This document shows positions 42,525-50,359 of a DNA stretch of 64,000 nucleotides, in pieces. Made by a program: the position numbers and the translations under genes. The first letter of the stretch is position 1; every line of letters starts with the position of its first letter. This DNA is from Actinoplanes regularis. Its GTDB lineage: Bacteria > Actinomycetota > Actinomycetes > Mycobacteriales > Micromonosporaceae. The DNA is taken from positions 486,386-550,385 of the forward strand of contig NZ_FZNR01000005.1 of assembly GCF_900188005.1 (NCBI RefSeq), read 5' to 3'. Under the pieces are notes generated by a model. That model was not told where the DNA came from. It saw only the letters and a program-made list of their open reading frames with translations, and made no database searches.

Positions 42525-42541
42525 TAGGTCCCGCGGACCTA
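42525..42541. promoter_or_regulatory. 17-bp palindrome, candidate MLTR operator
   Basis: TAGGTCCCGCGGACCTA has perfect 7-bp arms around CGC. It is 34 bases from the MLTR gene start and 80 from the SDR start, in the 131-bp divergent promoter region. Confidence 0.62.
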
Positions 42542-42621
42542 GGCAACCGAGAACGACCGAACGGGTTCGCGTTGCCCCTAGCGTCGTCGGTCTACCACAC
42601 CGATACCTCCAGGAGCAGCCG

Positions 42622-43527
42622 ATGACCGGATGGACGAACGACCACATCCCCGACCAGCACGGCCGGACCGTCGTCGTGACCGGCGCGAACTCGGGCCTCG
42701 GCCTGGTCACCGCCGCCGAGCTCGCCCACCGCGGCGCCCACGTCGTGCTCGCCGTCCGCAACACCGCCGCCGGCGAGGAGGCGGCCCGGCGGATTGGCGG
42801 AGCCGTCGAGGTGCGCGAGCTGGACCTGGCCTCCCTCGCCTCCGTGCGAGCCTTCGCCGTGCAGCTGACCGCCGACCACCCGGCGATCGACCTACTGGTC
42901 AACAACGCCGGCGTGGTTCTGCTCGGCCCGCGCCGCACCTCTGCCGACGGCTTCGAGCTGCACCTCGGCACCAACATGCTGGGCCACTTCGCGCTGACCG
43001 GCCTGCTGCTCGGCAACCTGGCCGCGGCCCGGCAAGCCCGCGTGGTCAGCCTCAGCTCGATCACCCACAGGAACGCGCACCTTGACTTCGATGATCTGAT
43101 GTTCGAGCGGGGCTACCGAGCAGCTTCCGCCTACGGCCGGTCCAAGCTCGCCACCACGATCTTCGGCGTCGAGCTGGACCGCCGCCTGCGTGCCGCCGGG
43201 TTGCCGATCGTCAGCGCACTGGCCCACCCCGGCCTCACCCGGACCAATCTGACTCCGCGTGCCTGGGAGCACCGCGGCCGGCTCGGACAACTGATCGCGT
43301 CGCTCGGCCTGCTGGCCACCCAGCCGGTGGAGCGAGGCACGCTGCCACAGTTACGCGCCGCGACCGAACCCGGGGTGCGGGGTGGCCAGTTCTTCGGCCC
43401 GGGCGGGCCCTGGGAGACACGTGGCCGGGTCACCGAGGCCAGGCTCAGTCCGGAAGCGGCGGATCCGGCCGTCGGCAAGAGACTCTGGGCAACGGCCGAG
43501 GACCTGACCGGCATCAGCTATCTGTGA
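42622..43527 (+). CDS. Short-chain dehydrogenase/reductase (retinol dehydrogenase-like)
   Basis: A 301-aa SDR: VVTGANSGLGLVTAAELA (about residues 18-35), LLVNNAGVVLL, catalytic Ser in VSLSSITH and the active site SAYGRSKLAT. The protochlorophyllide/retinol dehydrogenase-like subgroup is indicated by DLASLASVRAFA and the long C-terminus. AGGAGCAGCCG precedes the ATG. It is probably controlled by the divergent MLTR. A TTA leucine codon lies at 43351-43353. Confidence 0.85.
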   Translation: MTGWTNDHIPDQHGRTVVVTGANSGLGLVTAAELAHRGAHVVLAVRNTAAGEEAARRIGGAVEVRELDLASLASVRAFAVQLTADHPAIDLLVNNAGVVLLGPRRTSADGFELHLGTNMLGHFALTGLLLGNLAAARQARVVSLSSITHRNAHLDFDDLMFERGYRAASAYGRSKLATTIFGVELDRRLRAAGLPIVSALAHPGLTRTNLTPRAWEHRGRLGQLIASLGLLATQPVERGTLPQLRAATEPGVRGGQFFGPGGPWETRGRVTEARLSPEAADPAVGKRLWATAEDLTGISYL

Positions 43528-43581
43528 GGTGGCGTTCATCGGCCCCGAGCCGTAACCCACGGCACCCCGGACCGGCTGCCC

Positions 43582-44289
43582 CTAGAGAACCGCCCTGTGT
43601 GACTCCGGCGGGCCGTCGTGCAGCGCCTGACGCAGCCGTGTGAGGTTGGAGACCACCGGCGCGGCGTCGGCCAGCCATTTGCGGGTGTCGTGGCCGGAGA
43701 CGACACCCAGCAGCGCCATCCCGGAGTCTTCCGCGTGCCGGAGCACGTCGGTCTGCCCGCTCACGAGCAGGCACTCGCTCGGGTCCACACCCAGCAGCCG
43801 GACGGCTCGCGTCGCCACGGACACCGTCCCCAGCGTGTCGTACTCGAGACCCTGTCGGCCCGCGACCACTGTGGCAGGCTGCTCGACGCCGTGGGCGCGC
43901 AGCCCGGCCCGCATGGCGTCCTCGGAGTACTCGCCCACCACCCACATCCGGCGCCCGGTGGCTGTGGAACCGGTGAGCAACTCCGCGAGCCCGGTGGCCA
44001 TCCTGGCGGTGAGGACCGCCTCCCACTCCACCGCGGACCTGGCGGCCTCCACGGCAGGGGCGAGTTCCGGCTCGTGCGCGGACAGATAGGCGAGGACGTG
44101 CGGCACGGTGTAGGTCGGAACCGCCAAGCGCGAGGTCCGGAGCTTCAAGCCGTTGAGCAGCTCCCACGGCCTTCCCATCTCCGGCATCGCGAAGCACACA
44201 CCGTCGAAATCGAGCAGCACGTGACGGGCCTGGGCCACCGCCCGAGCCACGTGCGGTCGAACCCGTACACCATCCTCGTCCACCGGCAC
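43582..44289 (-). CDS. HAD-superfamily hydrolase
   Basis: A 235-aa protein with motif I HVLLDFDGVCF at about residues 23-33 and helical cap residues after it. Later come a motif II-like serine in LLVSGQTDVLRHAEDSG and a short motif IV stretch. Such proteins are phosphatases or phosphonatases acting on small metabolites; the substrate cannot be told. It is a single gene with its stop about 55 bp from the SDR's stop (convergent). Confidence 0.75.
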   Translation of the reverse strand: MPVDEDGVRVRPHVARAVAQARHVLLDFDGVCFAMPEMGRPWELLNGLKLRTSRLAVPTYTVPHVLAYLSAHEPELAPAVEAARSAVEWEAVLTARMATGLAELLTGSTATGRRMWVVGEYSEDAMRAGLRAHGVEQPATVVAGRQGLEYDTLGTVSVATRAVRLLGVDPSECLLVSGQTDVLRHAEDSGMALLGVVSGHDTRKWLADAAPVVSNLTRLRQALHDGPPESHRAVL

Positions 44290-44566
44290 ATCCTGCCAGG
44301 ACGATGCTTGTCGATAAATCGATGGGGTGCGCGTGCCGGCGACATTCTACGTCTTGCGAATGTGTGGGACGGGAGCCGGCCGGAGTCGGTGTTCCCGCTG
44401 CGGCGGAAACGGCGACGACAGTGCGGATGACACGCCGTGAGCCCGGCAATCATCCCGACTTCTGTCATCGCCGGCATGACACTTCGTGAAAGCCGGGCCC
44501 GGTCACCCCGGGCGACTGTAGATTCACGGTGCTCACATAATCGGCACAACGAAGTTGGTGCATTTG

Positions 44567-44959
44567 ATGAAGACTCGGCGAATGATGGGAACTGCTGCTG
44601 TCGGGGTTGTCGTCGCGGTCATCGCAACAACTCAGGGCGGAGCCAGTGCGGCGTCGGCCGGATTTTCGTACACCGGTGTGTCCCCGTCCCCGTGCGGACG
44701 AGCGCTGGTCTCCCAATCGGGTGACGATACAAAGGTTCCGCTCGACATCACGAATGACACCGCTGAGCCGATCGGTCTGGCCTGGCGCGATTTCACCGGA
44801 AAGCGGAGCCAGTTCCGGACGATCGCGGCGGGTGACAGCGTCGAGACGTCGCTGACCTACCGGAAGCATGTCTGGGAGGTCACCGACAAAGCTGGGAAGT
44901 GCCTCCGGCTTTTCGTCATCAATACGACGGCAACGTCGGCGAGCATCGTCCTCAACTGA
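44567..44959 (+). CDS. Small secreted protein with VHL-beta-like domain
   Basis: A 130-aa protein from ATG 44567 (in-frame TTG/GTG codons lie just upstream). It has a Sec signal (MKTRRMMGTAAVGVVVAVIA, cleavage near ASA). The mature part, IGLAWRDFTGKRSQFRTI, then GDSVETSLTYRKHVWEVTD and GKCLRLFVINT, resembles the von Hippel-Lindau beta domain. VHL-beta domains bind peptides in eukaryotes; in bacteria they occur in secreted proteins of unknown role. The preceding gap 44290-44566 holds nothing else recognisable. Confidence 0.68.
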   Translation: MKTRRMMGTAAVGVVVAVIATTQGGASAASAGFSYTGVSPSPCGRALVSQSGDDTKVPLDITNDTAEPIGLAWRDFTGKRSQFRTIAAGDSVETSLTYRKHVWEVTDKAGKCLRLFVINTTATSASIVLN

Positions 44960-44975
44960 TCGTCGATGGCTCACC

Positions 44976-45010
44976 GGACCGCCGCACGGTAGTGACCGGA
45001 GCGGCGGTCC
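44976..45010. terminator. Stem-loop after the VHL-like gene
   Basis: GGACCGCCGC and GCGGCGGTCC form a perfect 10-bp stem with a 15-base loop, 16 bp after the stop. It is a likely terminator. Confidence 0.5.
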
Positions 45011-45310
45011 CCACCGGTTCCGTGCCGCCGGTGGCCGGTGACGGTGCCAGGCGCGGGTAGCTTGCTGAATGGGGCAGAGCGCCGATGTCCGGCCGGGCCT
45101 CGACGCGCACTCCGCGTCTTGCGGGATCGCGCCGCGCGCACGGCCCCGGTGTCATACGCTGACAGTGATGGAATCGGGCGATTCGATGCTGCCGGGCGGC
45201 GTCCTGGAATTCGCGATCCGTCACCCGGGATGCCTGGCCGGTCGGCGGACTGTGGAGTCTCGAACCTTGGTTCCTATCAGTTCTGCTCGCGCTCGGCCAG
45301 GAGGGGCGAA
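45011..45310. other. Intergenic region upstream of a small secreted protein gene
   Basis: About 300 bp with no convincing gene. A GTG-started frame extends the 45311 gene upstream, but it lacks coding character and would hide the signal peptide. The promoter of that gene should be here. Confidence 0.45.
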
Positions 45311-45706
45311 ATGAGGAGCAAGATTCGACTGCGGTGGCTGGCGTCTCCCGTCGTGTCACTCATGTGCGTGGCCGGGATCCAGGCGCCGGCGTACGCCGCG
45401 AACGACGTGGTCAAGTGCAATTTGACCCCCTCGGGCGGCCCGCACTGCCAGACCGGCACCATCTCGCCCAACAGCAGCGGGCACTGGATCCGGGTTTACG
45501 CGGTGAATGTCCAGTACGTCGCCGTCCGGGATTCCGATACCAATGTCAGGGTGTTCTACAACGCCGCGGGCAGCGTCGGCCCCGTCGCGGTTTACGGACT
45601 GTATGGGCGTTACTACGCGTCGGCTGCCAGAAATGGAAATTCGGCCGGCTTCGTGCAGATCTGTAATTACACCGACGTTCACGGAGAACCGTGCGTCGTA
45701 TTCTAG
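45311..45706 (+). CDS. Small secreted protein of unknown function
   Basis: A 131-aa protein with a Sec signal (MRSKIRLRWLASPVVSLMCV, cleavage after AYA near residue 29). The mature part is beta-rich with CNLTPSGGPHC near its start and VQICNYTDVHGEPC at the end, giving four cysteines that could form two disulfides. GGGGCGAA precedes the ATG. Its stop overlaps the stop of the converging kinase gene by 4 bp. I do not recognise a family. Confidence 0.65.
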   Translation: MRSKIRLRWLASPVVSLMCVAGIQAPAYAANDVVKCNLTPSGGPHCQTGTISPNSSGHWIRVYAVNVQYVAVRDSDTNVRVFYNAAGSVGPVAVYGLYGRYYASAARNGNSAGFVQICNYTDVHGEPCVVF

Positions 45707-46293
45707 GCCGGCGGCGACGGAATCGTGTCGGCGCCGAAGGCTGACGTGTCGACGATGCGATCGGCGCGTTCGCGGGTTCCGTCAGCGCCGAAGAACTCGT
45801 CCTCCTCGCGCATCCACCGCTTCCACAACTCCTCCTTGCCGGGGAACTGGCTGTCCCGGGCCATGCCCCGGGCCAGCCTCGTCTCCTCGGGAGCGTCCAC
45901 CCAGACCGCGTACGCCAGCCGGCCGATCGTGTCTCGACGGGTGCAGGTGACGCCCTCGAGAATGACCGTCGGCGACCACTGCTGCGTCTTCCAGCCGCCG
46001 AGAGTCGATCCGTACCAATCGTTCCAGTCCCTGGCCTGGTAGGTCGCGTCCTGACCGGCCAGCAGCGGCGACAGCACCTGCTCGTCGAAGCGTGGCCACC
46101 ACCCCGAGAAGCAGTCCCACGAGACGAAGTCGTCGATCTCGATCACGGGCGCCGACAGCAGGCTCGACAGTCGAGCCGCGAGAAAGCTCTTGCCCGCCCC
46201 GCTCCGGCCGTCGACGCCGACGATCCGGATGCCGTTGACCGGAGCCCGCTCGGACACGGCCGCGGCGATCTGATCGGCAACGTCGAAACCCAC
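45703..46293 (-). CDS. P-loop nucleoside/uridine kinase-like protein
   Basis: A 196-aa cytoplasmic P-loop kinase. Walker A is GVDGRSGAGKSFLA (about residues 26-39), the acceptor/base region is VIEIDDFVSWDCFSGWWPRFD, and VILEGVTCTRRD resembles the uridine kinase Walker B strand. The lid segment is EETRLARGMARD. These features fit the uridine kinase-like family; the phosphate acceptor is unknown. It stands alone. Confidence 0.78.
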   Translation of the reverse strand: MGFDVADQIAAAVSERAPVNGIRIVGVDGRSGAGKSFLAARLSSLLSAPVIEIDDFVSWDCFSGWWPRFDEQVLSPLLAGQDATYQARDWNDWYGSTLGGWKTQQWSPTVILEGVTCTRRDTIGRLAYAVWVDAPEETRLARGMARDSQFPGKEELWKRWMREEDEFFGADGTRERADRIVDTSAFGADTIPSPPA

Positions 46294-46354
46294 CCGGCAC
46301 CCCTCGTCTTCTACGATGGATCACCATCTTAGGGGTGCCGTTTCGGGCAGGCGC

Positions 46355-46834
46355 TCAGCTGACGAGGCGCCGATGGTCCCAGCTGATCACCCGGCGCGGC
46401 TCGACCAGGTAGGCCACCCGCTTGGTCGCCGCGTGCGCGACGTACCCGTCGAGCGCGGCGGCGACCTGCTCGGGCGGCAGGTCACCCACGACCGGGCTGG
46501 GCATCCGCGCGGCGACCAGCCGTCCGACCGTGGTCACCCCGGCGAGGTCGTCGATCCGGGTCACCTCGCCGGTCACCTGAACGCCGCGTAGCTCGAAGTA
46601 GTCGTCGCCGTCCTCGACCAGGCAGGTCACCCGGGGGTCGCGGGCCAGGTTAATGGCCTTCTGCGAGGCGCGGTAGGTCCAGAAGACGATGCGTCCGTCC
46701 CGCATCCCGTAGAACATGCTGACCAGGTGCGGGGTGCCGTCCGGGTTGATGGTCGCGAGCTGCAGCTTGCGACTGTTCTCCAAGAGCTTCTCGATGTCGG
46801 AGGCCGGCATCGAGACGGTGTCGCGCTGCTTCAC
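46355..46834 (-). CDS. PPOX-class (F420/FMN-dependent) oxidoreductase
   Basis: A 159-aa split-barrel protein from GTG 46834, which overlaps the upstream SDR stop. Features are RKLQLATINPDGTPHLVSMFY, FWTYRASQKAINLARDPRVTCLVEDGD and GVQVTGEVTRIDD, the pattern of pyridoxamine 5'-phosphate oxidase-like F420-binding enzymes. It is third gene of the operon 48484-46355 behind a KstR2-type site, so a reductive step in steroid breakdown is possible; this is inference. Confidence 0.78.
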   Translation of the reverse strand: MKQRDTVSMPASDIEKLLENSRKLQLATINPDGTPHLVSMFYGMRDGRIVFWTYRASQKAINLARDPRVTCLVEDGDDYFELRGVQVTGEVTRIDDLAGVTTVGRLVAARMPSPVVGDLPPEQVAAALDGYVAHAATKRVAYLVEPRRVISWDHRRLVS

Positions 46835-47730
46835 TCGGTCTCCCCGAAGGTCGCGTCGGCCAGCGGCAGGGTCTCCTCGCAGAGGAAGCCCGGGCGCGGT
46901 GGGTCGGCGGTGAACACCTTGCCCAGGGTGGCGTCCAGCTCGTCGACTGTCCACTGGTCGCCCGAGGCGTGGAAGGCGGCGCGGACCGTGGGGGGCCCGA
47001 GCAGCGCCACCACGTCGCCGTGCGCCACGAAGACCTCGCCGGTGATCCGCTCCCCGGCCGGGCCGGCCAGGTAGGCGACGAGCGGGGCGACACGTGCGGG
47101 GGAGAGCGGGTCGGAGCCGTCCGGGGCGGGGCCCATCAGGTCGCCGGTCATCGCGGTCCGGGCGCGCGGGCAGATGGCGTTGGCGCGAACGCCGTACCGT
47201 CCGCAGCCGCGGGCCGTGGCGAGGGTGAGCGCGACGATCCCGCCCTTGGCGGCGGCGTAGTTGGGTTGCCCGGCGGAGCCGAGCAGGAAGGCCTCGGAGG
47301 CGGTGTTGACGACCCGGGCGTAGACCGGGCCGCCGGTCGCCTTGCTCCGCTCCCGCCAGTACGCCGTGGCCAGCCGGGTGGTGACGAAGTGGCCGCGCAG
47401 GTGCACCCGGATGACGGTGTCCCACTCCTGCTCGGACATCGAGAAGATCATGCGGTCGCGCAGCACGCCGGCGTTGTTGACGAGGATGTCGACGCCGCCG
47501 AGGGCGGTCAGCAGCGCCTCGCCGGTGGACCACTCGGCGATGTCGCCGGGACAGACCACGACCTCACCGCCGGCGTCCCGCACCTGAGAAGCCACCTGAT
47601 CGAGCCCCGGGCCGGGCAGGTCGTTGAGGACCACGCGGGCGCCTTCAAGTGCCAGCGCACGGGCCTCGGCCGCGCCGAGCCCCTGGCCGGCGCCGGTGAC
47701 CACGGCGATCCTGCCCTCGAGCGACCCCAT
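46831..47730 (-). CDS. SDR-family 3-hydroxyacyl-CoA/17beta-hydroxysteroid dehydrogenase-like (Rv3548c type)
   Basis: A 299-aa SDR: TGAGQGLGAAEARALA (about residues 12-27), VNNAGVLRDRMIFSMSE, catalytic Ser in NTASEAFLLG and the active site PNYAAAKGG (YxxxK). The insertion RDRMIFSM and the length match the multifunctional-enzyme/17beta-HSD4-type SDRs that include Rv3548c and ChsB1 of the steroid regulons. It begins 1 base after the preceding SDR stop and overlaps the PPOX gene. Confidence 0.83.
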   Translation of the reverse strand: MGSLEGRIAVVTGAGQGLGAAEARALALEGARVVLNDLPGPGLDQVASQVRDAGGEVVVCPGDIAEWSTGEALLTALGGVDILVNNAGVLRDRMIFSMSEQEWDTVIRVHLRGHFVTTRLATAYWRERSKATGGPVYARVVNTASEAFLLGSAGQPNYAAAKGGIVALTLATARGCGRYGVRANAICPRARTAMTGDLMGPAPDGSDPLSPARVAPLVAYLAGPAGERITGEVFVAHGDVVALLGPPTVRAAFHASGDQWTVDELDATLGKVFTADPPRPGFLCEETLPLADATFGETE

Positions 47731-47731
47731 C

Positions 47732-48484
47732 TCAATACCCCGGCCCGGCCAGCAGCCCGCCGTCGGCGAGGAACTCGGCGCCGGTGGTGTACGACGACTC
47801 GTCCGAGGCGAGGAACGCGACCAGCCGGGAGATCTCGATCGGCTCGGCGAACCGGGCGATCGGCAGCGACTTGAGGAACGCGGCCGGGTCGACGCCGGTC
47901 AGGTGCTCGGCCGCGGAGATCGCCATCGAGGTCATCACCCCGCCCGGATGCACCGAGTTGACCCGGATGCCGGACGGCCCGAGCTCCTGCGCCGCCGACC
48001 GGGTGATCCCGCGGACGCCGAACTTGCTGGCGCTGTAGGCCGAGAGACCGGCCGCCCCGGCGAAGCCCTCGATCGACGACACGTTAACGATCGAGCCGCC
48101 GCCGGCCGCGATCATCGGGGGAGCGGCGAAGTGCACGCCGAGCCAGCAGCCCACCAGGTTCACGTCTAGGACCCGGCGGAACTCGGCCGGGTCCATCTCC
48201 GCGATCGGCCCGTGCCGCAGGATGCCGGCGTTGTTGACCAGAACATCGATTTTTCCGTACGCGTCGAGCGTGGCCCGTATCGCCGCGGTCCAGTCCGCCT
48301 CGCTGGTCACGTCGTGGTGCACGTAGACGCAGCCGAGCCCGTCGGCGACCGCCGTGCCCTTGTCGTCGAGCACGTCCCCGATCACCACCCGGGCACCTTC
48401 GGCGACGAAGTGCCGGGCGTGCGACTTGCCCATGCCCCGGGCACCGCCGGTGATGAGAGCGACCTTGCCGTCCAGACGGCCCAT
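47732..48484 (-). CDS. SDR, 3alpha(or 20beta)-hydroxysteroid dehydrogenase-like
   Basis: A 250-aa SDR: TGGARGMGKSHARHFVAEGA (about residues 12-31), VNNAGILRHGPIAEMD, catalytic Ser in NVSSIEGFAG and the active site SAYSASKFG. The full pattern (SSIEG, SASKFGVRGITRSAAQELGPSGIRVNSVHPG, DESSYTTGAEF) recalls 3alpha,20beta-hydroxysteroid dehydrogenase and FabG3 (Rv2002). It is first gene of the KstR2-controlled trio and probably oxidises a steroid or indanedione hydroxyl. Confidence 0.85.
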   Translation of the reverse strand: MGRLDGKVALITGGARGMGKSHARHFVAEGARVVIGDVLDDKGTAVADGLGCVYVHHDVTSEADWTAAIRATLDAYGKIDVLVNNAGILRHGPIAEMDPAEFRRVLDVNLVGCWLGVHFAAPPMIAAGGGSIVNVSSIEGFAGAAGLSAYSASKFGVRGITRSAAQELGPSGIRVNSVHPGGVMTSMAISAAEHLTGVDPAAFLKSLPIARFAEPIEISRLVAFLASDESSYTTGAEFLADGGLLAGPGY

Positions 48485-48492
48485 GGCAACCT

Positions 48493-48510
48493 CCCAAGCG
48501 CTTGCTTGGG
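48493..48510. promoter_or_regulatory. KstR2-type operator before the SDR-SDR-PPOX operon
   Basis: CCCAAGCGCTTGCTTGGG has perfect 7-bp arms around GCTT and is nearly identical to 39233-39250. It fits AnCAAGnnCTTGnT except for the first base. It lies 8 bases upstream of the first SDR start. Confidence 0.8.
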
Positions 48511-48567
48511 AGGGTACTCACAGTTCGATTGGTTATCCAGGGTTCACGTCAGCCCCGCCAAACACCG

Positions 48568-49173
48568 TCAGCGCGCGATGATGCCGTCGAAAAGCAGCCG
48601 GAGCAGGCCGTCGACGATCTCGTCGGTGCTCCACGATTTGCCCCGGGCCTGCTTCCACGAGGTGGGGATCCAGAGGATGTCACGCAGCAGCCGGTAGACC
48701 AGCCGGGCGTCCAGGTCGGCCCGGAACTGTCCGTCCTGCTTGCCCCGTTCGAGCTGGTCGAGCCAGGTCTGCTCGATCTCCTTCATCGCCGTGCGCAGAT
48801 AGGCGAAGCGTTTCTGGGCGCTGAAGTAGGCCCAGTCGTTCTGCAGCATGGTCAGGGCGGCCCGGTGCCGGCTGAGCGCCGCCGTGCTGAAGCGCACCAT
48901 CCGCTCGATCGCGGCGCGCGGGTCGTCGACGCCCGCGACCGCCTGGCGGTAACCGCCGACCACGTCGTCGAGGAACCCGCGCAGGATCTCGTCGCCGATC
49001 GACTCCTTGGAGTCGAAGTGGTGGTAGAGGCTGCCGGAGAGGATGCCGGCGGCGTCCGCGATCTCGCGGACCGTGGTGGCCCGGAAGCCCTTCTCGGCGA
49101 ACAGGTCGGCCGCCAGCCGGATCAGATGGGCCCGGCGCTCCGACGGCGGGGCGGCCTTCTTCGTGGTCGTCAC
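48568..49173 (-). CDS. kstR2: KstR2-like TetR regulator
   Basis: A 201-aa TetR protein. The DNA-binding part FRATTVREIADAAGILSGSLYHHF is almost that of mycobacterial KstR2 (Rv3557c), and the ligand domain keeps ILRGFLDDVVGGYRQ, LVYRLLRDILW and SWKQARG-like residues. KstR2 represses the lower steroid pathway and is released by HIP-CoA. Three sites resembling the KstR2 box lie in this window, one in this gene's own upstream region. It is divergent from the alcohol dehydrogenase gene at 49270. Confidence 0.88.
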   Translation of the reverse strand: MTTTKKAAPPSERRAHLIRLAADLFAEKGFRATTVREIADAAGILSGSLYHHFDSKESIGDEILRGFLDDVVGGYRQAVAGVDDPRAAIERMVRFSTAALSRHRAALTMLQNDWAYFSAQKRFAYLRTAMKEIEQTWLDQLERGKQDGQFRADLDARLVYRLLRDILWIPTSWKQARGKSWSTDEIVDGLLRLLFDGIIAR

Positions 49174-49198
49174 CTGGTCGATTATGGCCTACTCCCGG

Positions 49199-49214
49199 CC
49201 AATCGCTTGCTTGG
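49199..49214. promoter_or_regulatory. Degenerate KstR2-type site in the kstR2 promoter region
   Basis: CCAATCGCTTGCTTGG resembles the two better sites (48493, 39233) with CAAT for CAAG and a second mismatch in the consensus. It lies 26 bases upstream of kstR2, a position suited to autoregulation. Confidence 0.5.
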
Positions 49215-49235
49215 GTACGGACTCGGCCACTAGCT

Positions 49236-49249
49236 TAGAACGTGTTCTA
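49236..49249. promoter_or_regulatory. KstR-type operator before the second alcohol dehydrogenase
   Basis: TAGAACGTGTTCTA fits TnnAACnnGTTnnA completely. It lies 20 bases before the GTG at 49270, with GAGGAGGTGGCGAG between, and 22 bases from the KstR2-like site. Confidence 0.82.
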
Positions 49250-49269
49250 ATTTCTGAGGAGGTGGCGAG

Positions 49270-50358
49270 GTGCGGGCCGCAGTACTCCACGATCTCGGCG
49301 AGAAACTCGACATTCGCGACGATGTGACCGTGCTCGGGCCGGGCCCGGGCGAGATCCGGATCCGCGTGCGCGCGGCCGGTGTCTGCCACTCCGACCAGTC
49401 CGCCCGCGACGGCGGGTTGCCCCAGCCGATGCCGGCGGTGCTCGGCCACGAGGCGGCCGGCGACGTGCTCGAGGTCGGCGACGGTGTGGACGACCTCGCC
49501 CCCGGCGACCGGGTCATCGTGAACTGGCTGCCCTCCTGCGGCACCTGCGCCGAGTGCCGGCGCGGCGAGCCGTTCCTCTGCATGACCCACGTCATGGCGG
49601 GCTACGCGCTGCCCCGCTTCATGGCCGGCGACCTGCCGATCTTCGGGATGGCTGGGTGCGGCGCGTTCGCCGAGGAGATGGTGGTGCCGCGCATCGGTGC
49701 CGTGCCGATCGAGGCCGACGTGCCCTACGAGGTGGCCGCGCTGGTCGGCTGCGGCGTGATGACCGGGGTCGGCGCCGTCGTCAACACCGCACAGGTCCGG
49801 CCGGGCGACAGCGTCGTGGTCATCGGCTGCGGCGGCGTCGGCGTCTCCGCGATCCAGGGCGCCCGGCTCTCCGGCGCCGCGATCATCGCCGCCGTCGACA
49901 CCGTACCGGCCAAACTCGACGTCGCCCGCCGCTTCGGCGCCACCCACGCGGTCACCCCCGACCGGCTCAGTGATCTGGTCACCGAGATCACCGGGGGCGA
50001 GGGCTTCGACTACGCCTTCGACGTGGTCGCCCTCCCACAGACCCTGCGGACCGCGTGGAACGCGGCCCGCCGCGGCGGCACCGTCGTCGTGGTCGGCGCC
50101 GGCCGGGCCGAGCATCAGGTCGAGTTCAACCCGTTCGAGCTGCTCTTCGAGGGCAAGAGGATCATTCCTTCGCTGTACGGGTCGGCCTACCCGCCGCGGG
50201 ACTTCCCCAAGCTGATCGCACTGTGGCGGGCCGGCCGGCTCGACCTCGAGGGCATGATCTCGCACCGGCTGCGCCTGGAGCAGGCCGACGAGGCGCTCGC
50301 CGCGCTCGGCCGGGGCGACGTGATCCGCCAGGTGATCGTCCAGGACGTGGACGCCTGA
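49270..50358 (+). CDS. Zinc-dependent alcohol dehydrogenase (MDR family), steroid regulon
   Basis: A 362-aa dehydrogenase from GTG 49270. Catalytic-zinc motifs are AAGVCHSDQSARDG (about residues 35-48) and GHEAAGDVLEVG; the structural-zinc lobe is CGTCAECRRGEPFLC. The cofactor site is VVVIGCGGVGVSAIQGARLSGA. This is the AdhE/class III-like subgroup common in actinomycetes. The two-gene operon with the LLM oxidoreductase carries a KstR-like site, so a sterol side-chain alcohol is a plausible substrate. Confidence 0.84.
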   Translation: MRAAVLHDLGEKLDIRDDVTVLGPGPGEIRIRVRAAGVCHSDQSARDGGLPQPMPAVLGHEAAGDVLEVGDGVDDLAPGDRVIVNWLPSCGTCAECRRGEPFLCMTHVMAGYALPRFMAGDLPIFGMAGCGAFAEEMVVPRIGAVPIEADVPYEVAALVGCGVMTGVGAVVNTAQVRPGDSVVVIGCGGVGVSAIQGARLSGAAIIAAVDTVPAKLDVARRFGATHAVTPDRLSDLVTEITGGEGFDYAFDVVALPQTLRTAWNAARRGGTVVVVGAGRAEHQVEFNPFELLFEGKRIIPSLYGSAYPPRDFPKLIALWRAGRLDLEGMISHRLRLEQADEALAALGRGDVIRQVIVQDVDA

Positions 50359-50359
50359 C

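Noticed and set aside
44310..44340. Third copy of the dispersed intergenic element
   Set aside because: Only CGATGGGG and CGTGCC are shared, too little to call homology.
45069..45310. Upstream extension or separate small gene before the secreted orphan
   Set aside because: It lacks coding character, and the good ribosome-binding site and signal peptide start at 45311.
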